Assembly (NCBI GenBank): GCA_030747695.1
Contig: JASLKG010000008.1
Coordinates: forward strand, 1-64,000
Reading direction: 5' to 3'
Length of the DNA stretch: 64,000 nucleotides
Origin: Candidatus Poseidoniaceae archaeon
Lineage (GTDB): Archaea > Thermoplasmatota > Poseidoniia > Poseidoniales > Poseidoniaceae
The notes under the pieces were generated by a model. That model did no database searches, was not told the origin of the DNA, and saw only the letters and a list, made by a program, of their open reading frames with translations. Of the stretch, positions 25,971 through 36,000 are shown piece after piece (position 1 is the first letter of the stretch; every line of letters begins with the position of its first letter). The position numbers were made by a program, and so were the translations under genes.

Positions 25971-26255
25971 ATGAAATTTCAATGGTTCCATGACATAAAT
26001 TTGACTAAACTACGCCGCGAAATGAAACACTTGCGTTGGTTATTAATCCGAGGTGAAGATCTTTCAAAAGCTACACCAGCTTGGATGTTTGCTGAGCTTG
26101 ATGGATGTTTAATAGCGGTAGATCACCGTCACAAACCGTTCAAATCGGGAACTTATAATCGAGCAATACATCTGCTATTGGTTAATCATGATCCCAATAT
26201 CAAGGGGATTACTAAAGTCGCTACAGAAGGTGAGCTTGAGGATCACTTGTGGTGA
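25971..26255 (+). CDS. Small protein of unknown function downstream of pelA
   Basis: 94 aa, soluble, with a basic Arg/His-rich N-terminal half (LTKLRREMKHLRWLLIRGEDLS) and a motif-like centre (DGCLIAVDHRHKPFKSGTYNRAIHLLLVNHD). No known family is recognised. GGTG six bases upstream of ATG supports translation, and the gap to pelA is only 3 bases, so it is likely co-expressed. The stop directly abuts the stop of the convergent DP1 gene. Confidence 0.6.
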   Translation: MKFQWFHDINLTKLRREMKHLRWLLIRGEDLSKATPAWMFAELDGCLIAVDHRHKPFKSGTYNRAIHLLLVNHDPNIKGITKVATEGELEDHLW

Positions 26256-27782
26256 TTAAGCAAATGGTATTGCTGTGGTTTTGTGAGTACCTAAATTTAC
26301 TACGGTAAGCATACATGGTTTTGGTTGAAACCCTAGCATTCTTTGGTAAGAGGTTTGATCTTGCCATGTTGATGAGCAAATCAAGGTTGTACCTCTAAAA
26401 TCTACACACTCATGTCCATGAACATGCCCAGTGACAAAAATATCTGGGACCTCTCTTATCACTAATCCATCCTCTGGCTCTGGTGAAAGAGGGGTTTTTC
26501 CACCCCACTGAGGGGCTAAGTGTCTTCTCCTGAGCATTTGTCTCATAGCTTCAACCGGATCAGAATAGGTGACTGTGCGCAATCCTGCAACGAAATCATC
26601 TATCGATTTACCATGATATGACAATAATCTAACTCCATGTAAACTAAAGTCACAAGGATTTCCTACAAATGTTGTTGCGTTGAAATCTTGTTGTATATCT
26701 GGTTCCAATGTAGGCTGAGGTTCCGCAGGTCTAACAGCGTCATGATTTCCTGGTAGCATTATGCATTCAACCCATTCTGGCAATAATTCCAATAACTCAG
26801 CAAAGCGTGAATATTGCCCATATAGGTCTTTTATTGCTAACTCTTTATCTTGGCCAGGGTATATACCAACACCATCTACACAATCTCCTGACAATACAAG
26901 ATATTTGATCGTGCGAGCCAATGGATCGGTATTGAACCACTTTGCCATTTTCATCCATTGTGCTTCAAGGAAGGTCTTGCTTCCAACATGTATATCGGAT
27001 AAGAATGCTACAGAAACCCCCGTGTCTGAATATGATTTTTCATGTCTATCTTCCATCGGGAAATGTAAATCATCTATGTAAAACAAATCTCCATTTGCTG
27101 AAAATGACCCTGAAACTCCAACAACATCATCAGGCATTAATCCTGATTCAATAACATTAGAATGCTCAATGATTCTATCATCTCCGGTTCGATTCATAAG
27201 TAAACAATTCATCTCCCCAGTAGAATCTTCTAATCCAAACATGAGATGCCCGTTTTTTGTGTGCCTTGGATCATTTACTAAACCGATTGCAACGGCTATG
27301 CTTTCCCGCGCTTGAAATCGTCCTCTTTCTGCCTGTAACCTTGCAATTTCCATTGGCCGGCGTGGTAAATTAGAATTTTTGATGATTAGTTTTCTCAGAC
27401 GTTCTAACCGATTAGTAAAGGCTGCATTTATATCAACCATTTTCCCCTCAGTTGTACTGTTTCCTGTGATGTCATAATGTATCGATAAATCTACAGAGAC
27501 ATCTAATGCCTCCATTGGGAAATCTTCTTTGCGCCAATCAGGTAAATTATTTCTAAATTCTATGTTTTCTGGTTCTGATTCAGCAATTGGAGCAACTGTA
27601 CGTCCAATTGATTTAGTTGGTAGCATATCAAGAGTAATGGGGCCCATAATGCCTTTTGATTCGAAATCACGTATTATTGAGAACGGATCTTCCATTGTGA
27701 CAAGTTTGTCTTTTACACCCCTCGTTGCAATCAATTTAGCCCGCATCAGATGCGGGAAAATCTCAGCCCAAGACGCTGGCAT
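26256..27782 (-). CDS. polB: DNA polymerase D small subunit (DP1), 3'-5' exonuclease
   Basis: DP1 is the proofreading small subunit of the archaeal replicative polymerase PolD. An OB-fold region (about 180-260, 'MFGLEDSTGEMNCLLMN...DDVVGVSG') precedes a calcineurin-like phosphoesterase domain with intact metal-binding motifs: DIHVGS, GDCVDG, PGNHD, SYHG and GHVHGH. This predicts an active Mre11-like nuclease. The ATG at 27782 gives 508 aa; a TTG at 27809 would add nine residues that do not look like the family. The C-terminus lacks an obvious PIP box, and the large subunit DP2 is not in the window. Confidence 0.94.
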   Translation of the reverse strand: MPASWAEIFPHLMRAKLIATRGVKDKLVTMEDPFSIIRDFESKGIMGPITLDMLPTKSIGRTVAPIAESEPENIEFRNNLPDWRKEDFPMEALDVSVDLSIHYDITGNSTTEGKMVDINAAFTNRLERLRKLIIKNSNLPRRPMEIARLQAERGRFQARESIAVAIGLVNDPRHTKNGHLMFGLEDSTGEMNCLLMNRTGDDRIIEHSNVIESGLMPDDVVGVSGSFSANGDLFYIDDLHFPMEDRHEKSYSDTGVSVAFLSDIHVGSKTFLEAQWMKMAKWFNTDPLARTIKYLVLSGDCVDGVGIYPGQDKELAIKDLYGQYSRFAELLELLPEWVECIMLPGNHDAVRPAEPQPTLEPDIQQDFNATTFVGNPCDFSLHGVRLLSYHGKSIDDFVAGLRTVTYSDPVEAMRQMLRRRHLAPQWGGKTPLSPEPEDGLVIREVPDIFVTGHVHGHECVDFRGTTLICSSTWQDQTSYQRMLGFQPKPCMLTVVNLGTHKTTAIPFA

Positions 27783-27842
27783 GTTTCCTAGACGTAGGGC
27801 GAGGTACAATAGGCAATCGGAACTTAAAGCAAATTTTTCGAC

Positions 27843-28523
27843 TTATTCATTCCATGTGACGTCATCATCATCACCAACAGCATCTCCTGATTTTTGCCAT
27901 GATTCATCCTGCCAAGGTGCACCTGCTGCTGCTTCTGCAGCCCGCTTTGCCTTCACGGCTTCAGACCGTGCTTCCATTACTGCTGCTTCGGCAGCAGCCT
28001 TTTGTTCGCGCTCCATAGCATCCTCTTTTCTGATCTTAGCTTTGTCCCAACAATCAATCGCTGTTTTTAGTGCAAAATGTACAAAGCCGATTTTGTTATC
28101 ATATCGTGACCCTCCCATCTGAACAGATTCAGCATTTGCCCAGTGCATTGAAGCAATCCCTACATATACCAATCCTATTGGCTTATTCGAAGAGTCCTTT
28201 TTTGGCCCTGCAATACCGGTTATTGAAATTCCCAAATCCGCATTAGATCGTTGTCTAGCACCTTCAGCCATCTGTATTGCCACAGTAGCATTTACTGCAC
28301 CTTTTTTCTCTAAGATATCTGGTTCGACATTTAACTCACGGACCTTTGAGTCGTATGAATAACATACCCAACTCTGGTCAAACCAATCCGAAGCCCCGGC
28401 GATATCTGTGAGAGTCGATGCTAAGAGGCCGCCAGTACAAGATTCAGCTATCGAAATCTTACCACCAACCTCTTTCAAACGACGCACTAAGCGCGCCGCT
28501 AACGCTTGGACCTCTTCATCCAT
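27843..28523 (-). CDS. pncC: CinA C-terminal-type nicotinamide-nucleotide amidohydrolase with coiled-coil tail
   Basis: PncC deamidates NMN to nicotinic acid mononucleotide in pyridine nucleotide recycling. The catalytic domain (residues ~1-160) has the family motifs ISIAESCTGGLLAS, GAVNATVAIQMAEGAR and DLGISITGIAGP...GLVYVGIAS. It stands alone, without the CinA N-terminal molybdopterin-like domain. The last ~65 residues are an unusual Ala/Glu/Lys-rich stretch (REQKAAAEAAVMEARSEAV) predicted to be a coiled coil, then an acidic tail (GDDDDVTWNE). Start ATG 28523; a TTG lies one codon earlier. A divergent tRNA-Val follows. Confidence 0.88.
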   Translation of the reverse strand: MDEEVQALAARLVRRLKEVGGKISIAESCTGGLLASTLTDIAGASDWFDQSWVCYSYDSKVRELNVEPDILEKKGAVNATVAIQMAEGARQRSNADLGISITGIAGPKKDSSNKPIGLVYVGIASMHWANAESVQMGGSRYDNKIGFVHFALKTAIDCWDKAKIRKEDAMEREQKAAAEAAVMEARSEAVKAKRAAEAAAGAPWQDESWQKSGDAVGDDDDVTWNE

Positions 28524-28597
28524 CAACCCATCCTGTGCATCAATACTTCTTGAAGATGAAGGGTGTTATTCAAGAAGTAGAGCATAGTCCGAGGGTT

Positions 28598-28673
28598 GGG
28601 CCCGTGGTCTAGCGGTTATGACACCTCGCTTACACCGAGTTGATCGTGGGTTCGATTCCCACCGGGCCCACCA
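28598..28673 (+). tRNA. tRNA-Val (TAC)
   Basis: Acceptor GGGCCCG (28598-28604) pairs perfectly with CGGGCCC (28663-28669), discriminator A 28670, followed by genomically encoded CCA (28671-28673). Anticodon loop CTTACAC with anticodon TAC at 28631-28633; the stem has four pairs plus a C-T mismatch at the top. T arm GTGGG-TTCGATT-CCCAC. No intron. It ends 2 bases before the stop of the HAD phosphatase on the other strand. Confidence 0.94.
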
Positions 28674-28675
28674 CC

Positions 28676-29350
28676 TTATTTTAGACCCAATAGAGGTCGT
28701 AAATCATCAAGATTATTGCTGTTGACAACTGTCACACCTGCTTCATTAAATGCTTCTAAAGCATCTTCTCTCTGAGGATTAAAACCAATAAAAGTAGAAC
28801 CCTCGACCATCATACTAAGATCCATTGAAGAATCTCCTACGGAGACTAGCCTTTCGGGGGGGCAATCAATCATCTCTAATAATTTCAAAATTGGCCCATC
28901 CTTACCTTTTGATGGAACACGTAAGATTCCATCACTGAGAAGCCAACCTTCATCGTCGAATTCAAAACCATTAGCAATCCAATCATCTGCCTTAACCAAT
29001 CCCGCTATTGACTGCACATAGAGGTCAATACCTGCAGATACAATAGCAACATGTATACCATTTGATCTTAAATCAGCAACTAATTCCTTAGCCCCCTTCA
29101 TCAATTTACATCCGGAAAAGGCACGGAAAATATCATCTCTGTGGATTTCACCTCTTTTCTCTTTCCACATTTCTATGTCCATTGCCATAAATTCCTCATC
29201 ACCAAATTCACCGGCTAGAAATCTTTTCAATAAATCACTAGAATCTGTACCAAAATGATCATGTAAAGTTCCCCAAGAAGAAATTGAGCTTGCAAGGACG
29301 CCATCGCAATCGAATGCTACGCAAAGTGGCATCGGATTTGGCATGGCCAT
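28676..29350 (-). CDS. HAD-family phosphatase, phosphoserine-phosphatase-like
   Basis: About 224 aa. Motif I is FDCDGVLAS (nucleophile Asp and acid/base Asp), motif II IVSAG (Ser), and motif III Lys (PSKGKDG) with GDSSMDLSM supplying the Mg2+-binding Asp residues. The cap is a small alpha-helical C1 type between motifs I and II, as in SerB. A small phosphomonoester such as phosphoserine is a plausible substrate, but specificity is not decidable. Two in-frame ATGs (29350 and 29344) lie just before the domain; the frame also opens at 29389, giving an unlikely 13-residue extension. No ribosome-binding site is evident. Confidence 0.85.
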   Translation of the reverse strand: MAMPNPMPLCVAFDCDGVLASSISSWGTLHDHFGTDSSDLLKRFLAGEFGDEEFMAMDIEMWKEKRGEIHRDDIFRAFSGCKLMKGAKELVADLRSNGIHVAIVSAGIDLYVQSIAGLVKADDWIANGFEFDDEGWLLSDGILRVPSKGKDGPILKLLEMIDCPPERLVSVGDSSMDLSMMVEGSTFIGFNPQREDALEAFNEAGVTVVNSNNLDDLRPLLGLK

Positions 29351-29416
29351 AGTACATGCGTGAACGTTTACACACTTCAGTTTTAGCAATAATAAGAAAG
29401 AAAAACAGAGAGAAAG

Positions 29417-29444
29417 GGAATCCGGGCCCTAAGACCCGGATTCC
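29417..29444. terminator. 10-bp hairpin between HAD gene and giant gene
   Basis: GGAATCCGGG (29417-29426), loop of eight, CCCGGATTCC (29435-29444), all perfect pairs. It lies between the 5' end of the HAD phosphatase gene and the 3' end of the giant gene (both on minus strand). It could end the long giant-gene transcript or be the leader of the HAD mRNA. Confidence 0.5.
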
Positions 29445-29465
29445 GCTTTGCTCTGCGGGGCTTCC

Positions 29466-29481
29466 CCCACCTTTTGGTGGG
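29466..29481. terminator. Second hairpin in the same gap
   Basis: CCCACC (29466-29471), loop TTTT, GGTGGG (29476-29481). Six perfect GC-rich pairs. Read from the minus strand it follows the 29511-29536 hairpin by about 30 bases, so it may be a back-up terminator. Confidence 0.4.
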
Positions 29482-29510
29482 TATCTTTTCAACCGTAGGT
29501 ATCAGTTGGA

Positions 29511-29536
29511 CCAGTTACTTCCGAAGAAGTAACTGG
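29511..29536 (-). terminator. 11-bp hairpin just downstream of the giant gene
   Basis: CCAGTTACTTC (29511-29521), loop CGAA, GAAGTAACTGG (29526-29536), fully paired, 24 bases beyond the giant gene's stop on its own strand. A likely transcript end or 3'-end stabilising structure; the downstream minus-strand sequence is only moderately T-rich. Confidence 0.55.
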
Positions 29537-29560
29537 CCCTCCTGTTCACTCATTACCCAA

Positions 29561-30097
29561 TCAAAGGTTATCCCAAGCGCGGAGAACCGCTCCTGGTCCG
29601 TTTGGTGGGTTGTAAGTGATTGTCACATCAATATTCTCGATGAGTGTTCCATCAGCATCCGATGAACGGATAAAGATGAAATCACCTGTATCGAAGCTTG
29701 ACTTGGTTATACCATTGTTAATGTCTACCGAATCAGCAAAAGTGACCATTGAGTCACTGTTTACTGTCGAGAAACCATAAACAGATGGATCCGCCAAGTT
29801 GTATACTTCTGCAACATTATTACCGTCTGCATCAACATATTGTACTAGTACATCGATCGCCTGTGTAGCTAGATCTACTTGGCTCGATTGGATGGAGATG
29901 CGGTAATGTGCATCTTCTCCGCCACCAGCTTGAGAACTATCAAGGCTGAATGTCAACCTTGGAACTCCCTTAGCGCTAGTGTCCGCCAAACTAGATGCCC
30001 AGACATAGATAACACCAGACAAGACTACTGTTATTGCAACCATTAGAATTGTTGCGATAACAGGGCTCACTGCTGTATCATCGACTACGATGGACAT
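29561..30097 (-). other. Archaeal type IV pilin-like module (in frame; possible internal gene)
   Basis: The last 178 codons begin at an in-frame ATG (30097) and read MSIVVDDTAVSPVIATILMV, the signature of archaeal pilin N-termini (DUF1628/Pilin_N type). A hydrophobic helix continues to VIYVWASSL, and a beta-rich body carries DVTITYNPP near the end. Taken alone it would be an ordinary archaeal pilin. It is joined in frame to the giant protein through another membrane helix (PSLIAISAAGLFVSALVM) and an Arg/Glu linker (RREEEEQELEE). The ORF is continuous, so this is either a true fusion or a gene also translated from 30097. No clear GGTG/GGAGG motif was identified before 30097. Confidence 0.75.
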
Positions 30098-33000
30098 CTC
30101 TTCAAGTTCTTGCTCTTCTTCTTCACGACGACTCTGCATTACTAGAGCACTGACGAACAGTCCAGCAGCACTGATTGCAATCAGTGATGGTGCGAATGAT
30201 GGAACATCTGCTGTTCCAATCAAACGTACAACAGTTGGTAATGTGGAGTTAGCTCCGATTACCTTCTGGTTAGATCCGTCTGCCATTGGTGGGTTGTGTG
30301 AACCTGTACAATCTCTGCCAACTTCATTAGTAGTCATGACGTTGTTACACCATGATTCATCTTCAAGCATTGGTCTTCGATTGTTAGTCAACTTAACCGC
30401 AGATGCAGTTCCATCAGCATTCACGTTAGCCCATCCAGTGTTACCTGGAGCGCTCCACATATCGCCTGGTGTGCCATCATTGCCAACCATACGATGTGCT
30501 TGCGGATATGAATATCCGAAGTAACGATCTGCTGGAGACTTAGTCATGTCACAAGTTGCATCAACACATGTTAGTACATCAACTTCTACCCAAACTTCAG
30601 TTGTTGTTGAAGTTATGAAGACATCATCGCTAACAGGGATGTATTCTCCATAAGCAGGTGGTGTGAGGTATTGTGTTCCTAGGGACACATATTCAACTCC
30701 TGTTGGGTCATCATTGTTGTATCCATTACTGTGGAAAGTCACCTGTAGCATGTGGTCATAGTTGTATGGACCTTCATCGCCAGCATGGTGAATCTTCACT
30801 GTTGTTGGAACATATGTCTTTGGCATAATGTTACTAACTTCATTGAAGTCAAATCCTGACTGTAGATAATAGTCAGGAACATTCTCCTCTTGGTTTACAA
30901 TCTTGACTTGTATCTCTACGCTGTCTTCACCCTGCTGATAATCAGCTGTGCTCATACCATAGTTTGGCACATATGATGGTGCAGTTTCTGAGTCATGTAG
31001 ATACACAGTGATTGGACACCAGTCGCCAGCAAGTGGCGGTATCTGGTGAATACCATTGTCATTCAAGTAATCAATCTCGTGATCTGGGACGTTAGTTGCT
31101 GCGTCCTTAATCAGGTCGAATACCAAATCATCTCCATCGACTGTAATCGTGAAGTAATTCTCGTAATTACATGTTGATGTTGGTACAACAGACCAGACTA
31201 AGTCTTCGTCTACATGGTCATTGTCATGCTTCATTGCAGACAAGTCCCATCTTAGAGCGCTTGCATCTTCTTCGTCCTCATTCATCTGTAGTTTCCAAGG
31301 ATAAGTTGGAGTTACTCCAGAATCAGAGCTTACAGTGGTTCCATCGTTAGCATTCCAATCTAGTACTTCAGGTGCGTCGTTAACTGGTGTTACAGAGAAG
31401 TTGAACTCAAAGTCTTGAGCATCTGTATTCTCTCCAACCCATGAATAACCTAGACATATTGCCTCTGTCATTCCTGTTGGCGTTCCGTCAGGATAGTATG
31501 GTGGTGTGAACGATGCAAGTCCCAAGAATAGGTTGTAACAACCGGTAACGGTCATTGGTCCATATACTGGGTGGACTACATCATAATCAACTAACCAAGT
31601 CCATGAAACACAGCTTGCCTTAACATCTGCTGTGCGGCCAAGGAATGCGTTAGCACAATAACCACCATCGTCTTCTAGAGTTAGTACGATTGTACAATCG
31701 CCACCAAGCTCATTTGCAGTATTCTCTGTAATTGTCAACTCATTGTTGAGGACACCTACTGAGAATGCTGGACATGGATTGTAACCACTTACTTCAGAGT
31801 ATCCACTTGGGAATATATCATTCCAAGTATCTGTGAAGGAAGTTGTATCAACACCATACGCAGTCTGCCAGAAGTCTGTGTAATTCAATCCGGAATACAC
31901 GTTACCTGATTCGTCGATTGTACTGTCACAGCCATCGTCGGAACGAACTGCTGCAACCTTCTCACCATCTGCATTCATGTACTCTTGGTACCAAACAGAT
32001 CCACAACCATTCTGTGCTAACAAGTAAGTTAGCATAGTTACATTCGTCAATGTTGGTAGAGTGTATGTAACTGTAGTTGTTGGATGGTCACTTGGGGATC
32101 CAGTCATATCGATTTCATCCCATGCTCCCTGATACAAGCGAGTTATGTCACTAAACATTGCATAAACAGAGGAGTACTTTGTTTGTACCCAGTATGGATC
32201 TACTGAGACATCAGCTCCCTTGATGCTAGCACCCCAAGTGTAAACTTGAGGCTGCTCGTTTGCCATGTCATTAGATGCCATGTCAACTACATAAGATCCA
32301 GATGTGTTAGCAGATGAACCTAGAACCTGGCTCACTGAACCAAATCCTTCATCGAGGACGTTCAAGTTACCTGCTCCGTCGTCTGTAATAACTGGCATAC
32401 AATCTGTACGCTCAGTGTTACAGATGATTGGTGCATCGTTAACATTGATAACCTCGAAGGTTATTGTCTGACTGTCTGTTAATCCGTGACTATCTTCAAC
32501 ACCGAAGTGGAAGGTGTAAGTTCCGAATTGGTCGTGATCAGGAGTCATTGTCATGGTCTGGCCAGATAATGCACTATCCAAGAGCATAGATGGGCTCTTA
32601 GATGGATCTGCATCATCAGCAACAGTCCAAGTCAAAGAAGACTCTTCATCTTGTACATCGTCTGCCTTATCGGTTAGAGTTAGTGTGTAAGCACCGCTAT
32701 CTTCGTTAACTGTAATATCAATTAAGTTAGAAATCTCTGGACATGCACGCTTGATGTCAACATCTATCCACTTGTTAGTGGACATATCGATATCATTTAC
32801 ATCTCCCCAATCTTCTTCACAAACTGCATCAACCTTGACCTGTAGATCATATTGCTTTGCAGCGCTTGCAACGTTGGAACCAACATAGCTACGGAACACT
32901 AGAAGATGGTTACGTAGATCGTCGCCAGCCGCCAAGTCAGAGTGACCCATCATAATGGTCATTTCCTCGTTGAAGGTTTGTCCAACTGCTCCAGCTGAAG

Positions 33001-36000
33001 TAGACTGATCAGGATGTACTGACAATGTTTCGCCAGTAGACTCATCTTGAACTACTACAATCATTCGAACTACATCAGTAGGCTGACCGATACAATCCCA
33101 TGGGATTGCAATTTCAGTGTCAGTATCTCCAGAGTATCCAATGTGGCTTGACAATGCAGTACATGCTGCGTCAACCCATCCACTGAATCCATTGACCTTC
33201 AGTCCACTTGCGCTACTCGAGCTACCATCTTCAGCCCAGAACACATAGTCTGCTGCAAATGGCAGACTGTGGGAAACATACCAGCTTTGGCCGGTTGTGT
33301 CTCCACCTGTGCTAGAGTCAAGATAGATTTGCAAGTCTGCAGATCCCATGTCTACACCTGTTAGTGCCAGATACAAGTTGTTTGCATCCCATGTTGCCAT
33401 GAAGTCTTCACCAGAATCATCTGAGGACATTACTCCAGGCATTGCATCATCGGATGGGTTCAATGTGTTACCATACCACTCTGATAGGTCACCATCAGCT
33501 GCGACATAAGGCGCACGATAAGCTGGTGAAACATATGCTGCTTGTGCACCATCTGTTGATTTAATCATTACACCAATATCTTCTGCTGCTGCACCCTTCC
33601 AGGTTGCATTCATATTCAACAAGTTACCTTCGTGAATTACTGCTGTACTGTCAACAATCAACTTAGATGCGTCGACTGTGTTGCCAACAGAAGTTACTGT
33701 AACATAGGATCCTGCATCAATCTGTGTTGTTGCATCTGCCCATGTTACATTCTCAGCAGATCCTTCTGCTCCGGAACTTGCCATCAATGCAGTTCCAGCA
33801 TCAGAATCTCCACCGTTCCAGCGGAAGTCAACACCATCTGTGTTTAATCCGTAAAGACCGGATGTATCCATGTCAGTAGCATCCATTGATGAATCTCCTG
33901 TAACATAAATTCCTGATCCAGTGCTGCCACCGACGAGTCTTGCTCCGTCAACTACAACATCTGTATCTTCTGCATATGCACCGAAGTTACCACCTGATAG
34001 TAATGCGTCTCCTTCTAGAGTCATTGAACCACCGTATTGTTCGATTGCAGTTCCGAATCCAGAGATTACTGTACCATCTAGTGTTACATCATCAGCTGAA
34101 CCAGCAACTGAGAATCCAACAGAGGTAACTCCTGAAGAGCTTCCTTGGCTTACTGTTACTGTTCCATAAATTGATGGATGCAGTGAATCGTGGTACTCAT
34201 ATGTTCCTGCAGTGTTGAAAGTCTTGGACCAAGTTGATCCTAGATTCATTACACCAGAGGTCCAAAGAGGTTGACCACCAGAATCTGTCGCATTGGATGT
34301 TACATCGTGAGGTTCACCGCTACCACTATTGTTGTAGTACTCGTTAGATCTCCAACGAACTGTGTCTCCTTCCTTGATGTTCACATTCATTGGACTGAAT
34401 GTGTTAGCGTTCTGAAGAACCGTGTGTACAGCCCCTCCATTTCCGCCAATTGCATTCAATACAGATCCTGTATCTTCAAGATCACATCCATCTGTGACCA
34501 TTGCATTCTCCATAACAGTGACTGTGTTTCCACCGGAAACAACTCCCGATGAACCACAATCCTCTGCCCAGATACCAACAGCTGTTGGTGCTGTGCGTCC
34601 TGGAGATGTGCTTACATCGTTATTTGTTACTGTTGCAGTGTATCCAAACCTAATTCCATCAACAAGGATACCACCATCTGCATCAGTTAGAGTGTTTCCA
34701 TCAATCAGGCCATATCCGTCTCTAACGTATATACCTGCAAATGATGCATCGCCCTTTCCTGCAATGGTGTTATCTGTGATTTCCCAATCTAGTGCTCCAC
34801 GCATGTAGATCGCTTCATCTGAATTCAAGAATGTGTTTCCATCAATCGTGATTCCAGTTGTAGTTCTATCTTGTGTGTATACACCATAAGATGTTGCAGT
34901 TGATCCCCTGAACACGTTGTCTTGGATTAGCACATCATCAGAGTATGAGTTTAGGCTAAACCAAACATCAATGTGAGATGTGTCAATGTACTCGTTGTTC
35001 GTAATTACTGCATCATCAGCACCCCAATGGGTTGACTGAGGGTGTGCATAAGAGAATCCAGTACGTGTCAAGAATATTCCAACACCACAATTACGCATTG
35101 TGTTGTTGTCAATCATGGTACCATGAGCACCAGCATTCAAACACATATCCCAGTTCTGAGCTGCACCTGTGTTGTCAGTTTGTCTAAAGTGACTTGCAGT
35201 ATTATTCTGGAACTTGAAGAAGTCAGACTTCCAGACATAGTTACCAAATGTTGATTTGTAACCAAATGTTGTAACAACTGTCGCTAAACCACTAATGGTT
35301 GAATCCTGGATATCCGGAACTATGTCGTTCCAGCCATTGAAACCAATGTAAATACCCTGCATCTCTCCATCATCATTCAAGTTAACTGCTGTCCACTCTG
35401 TATTGTGCGCATAAAGTCTTGCACCATACGGACTTGTTGAAATCAAGCGCATAGCATGGTAGTAATCATAAGCACCAGTTACAAGTAATTCAGAATTGTT
35501 GTAACTGTTATCTGTATTACCATCTATGTACCAATATCCTACGTCAACCATAATACTCTGGTTCTCCATTGCACGTGGAGTTGCACCCCAGTAACCATAC
35601 TCCTTCATTCCATTGGAATATGTTCGGGTTGCTCCTGTTGACAAACCACTTGCACATGATGCCAACAATGTGTATGAGCTACTAGTGTAACTGTAACAGA
35701 CACGTGCATCTATTGTATCTGTAAGATCCATGTTGTGACTGTTTCCAGAGCTATCGCTTAGAGTTAATGTGTCGAATGAATACCTGAAGTCAGCTGCGTT
35801 GTTTGATGGGCTACTGTAATAGTAAGAACCAACTTTCGCAACGGTTACTGCTGTGTATCCATTAGTAGGCAGTGTTACGTGACCTGCAGCATCTACAACT
35901 TGTGTCACATATGTGAGACCAGATGTATCACCATTTGAATCAGTAACTCCAGATCCTGTAACCTCTCCATCAGCATTCTTCAGAACGACTTTCGCTCCAG

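Noticed and set aside
27529-28122. Open frame of 197 codons on the plus strand opposite the DP1 and pncC genes
   Set aside because: It lies across two well supported genes and their gap, has no ribosome-binding site and encodes low-complexity Ser/Ala sequence.
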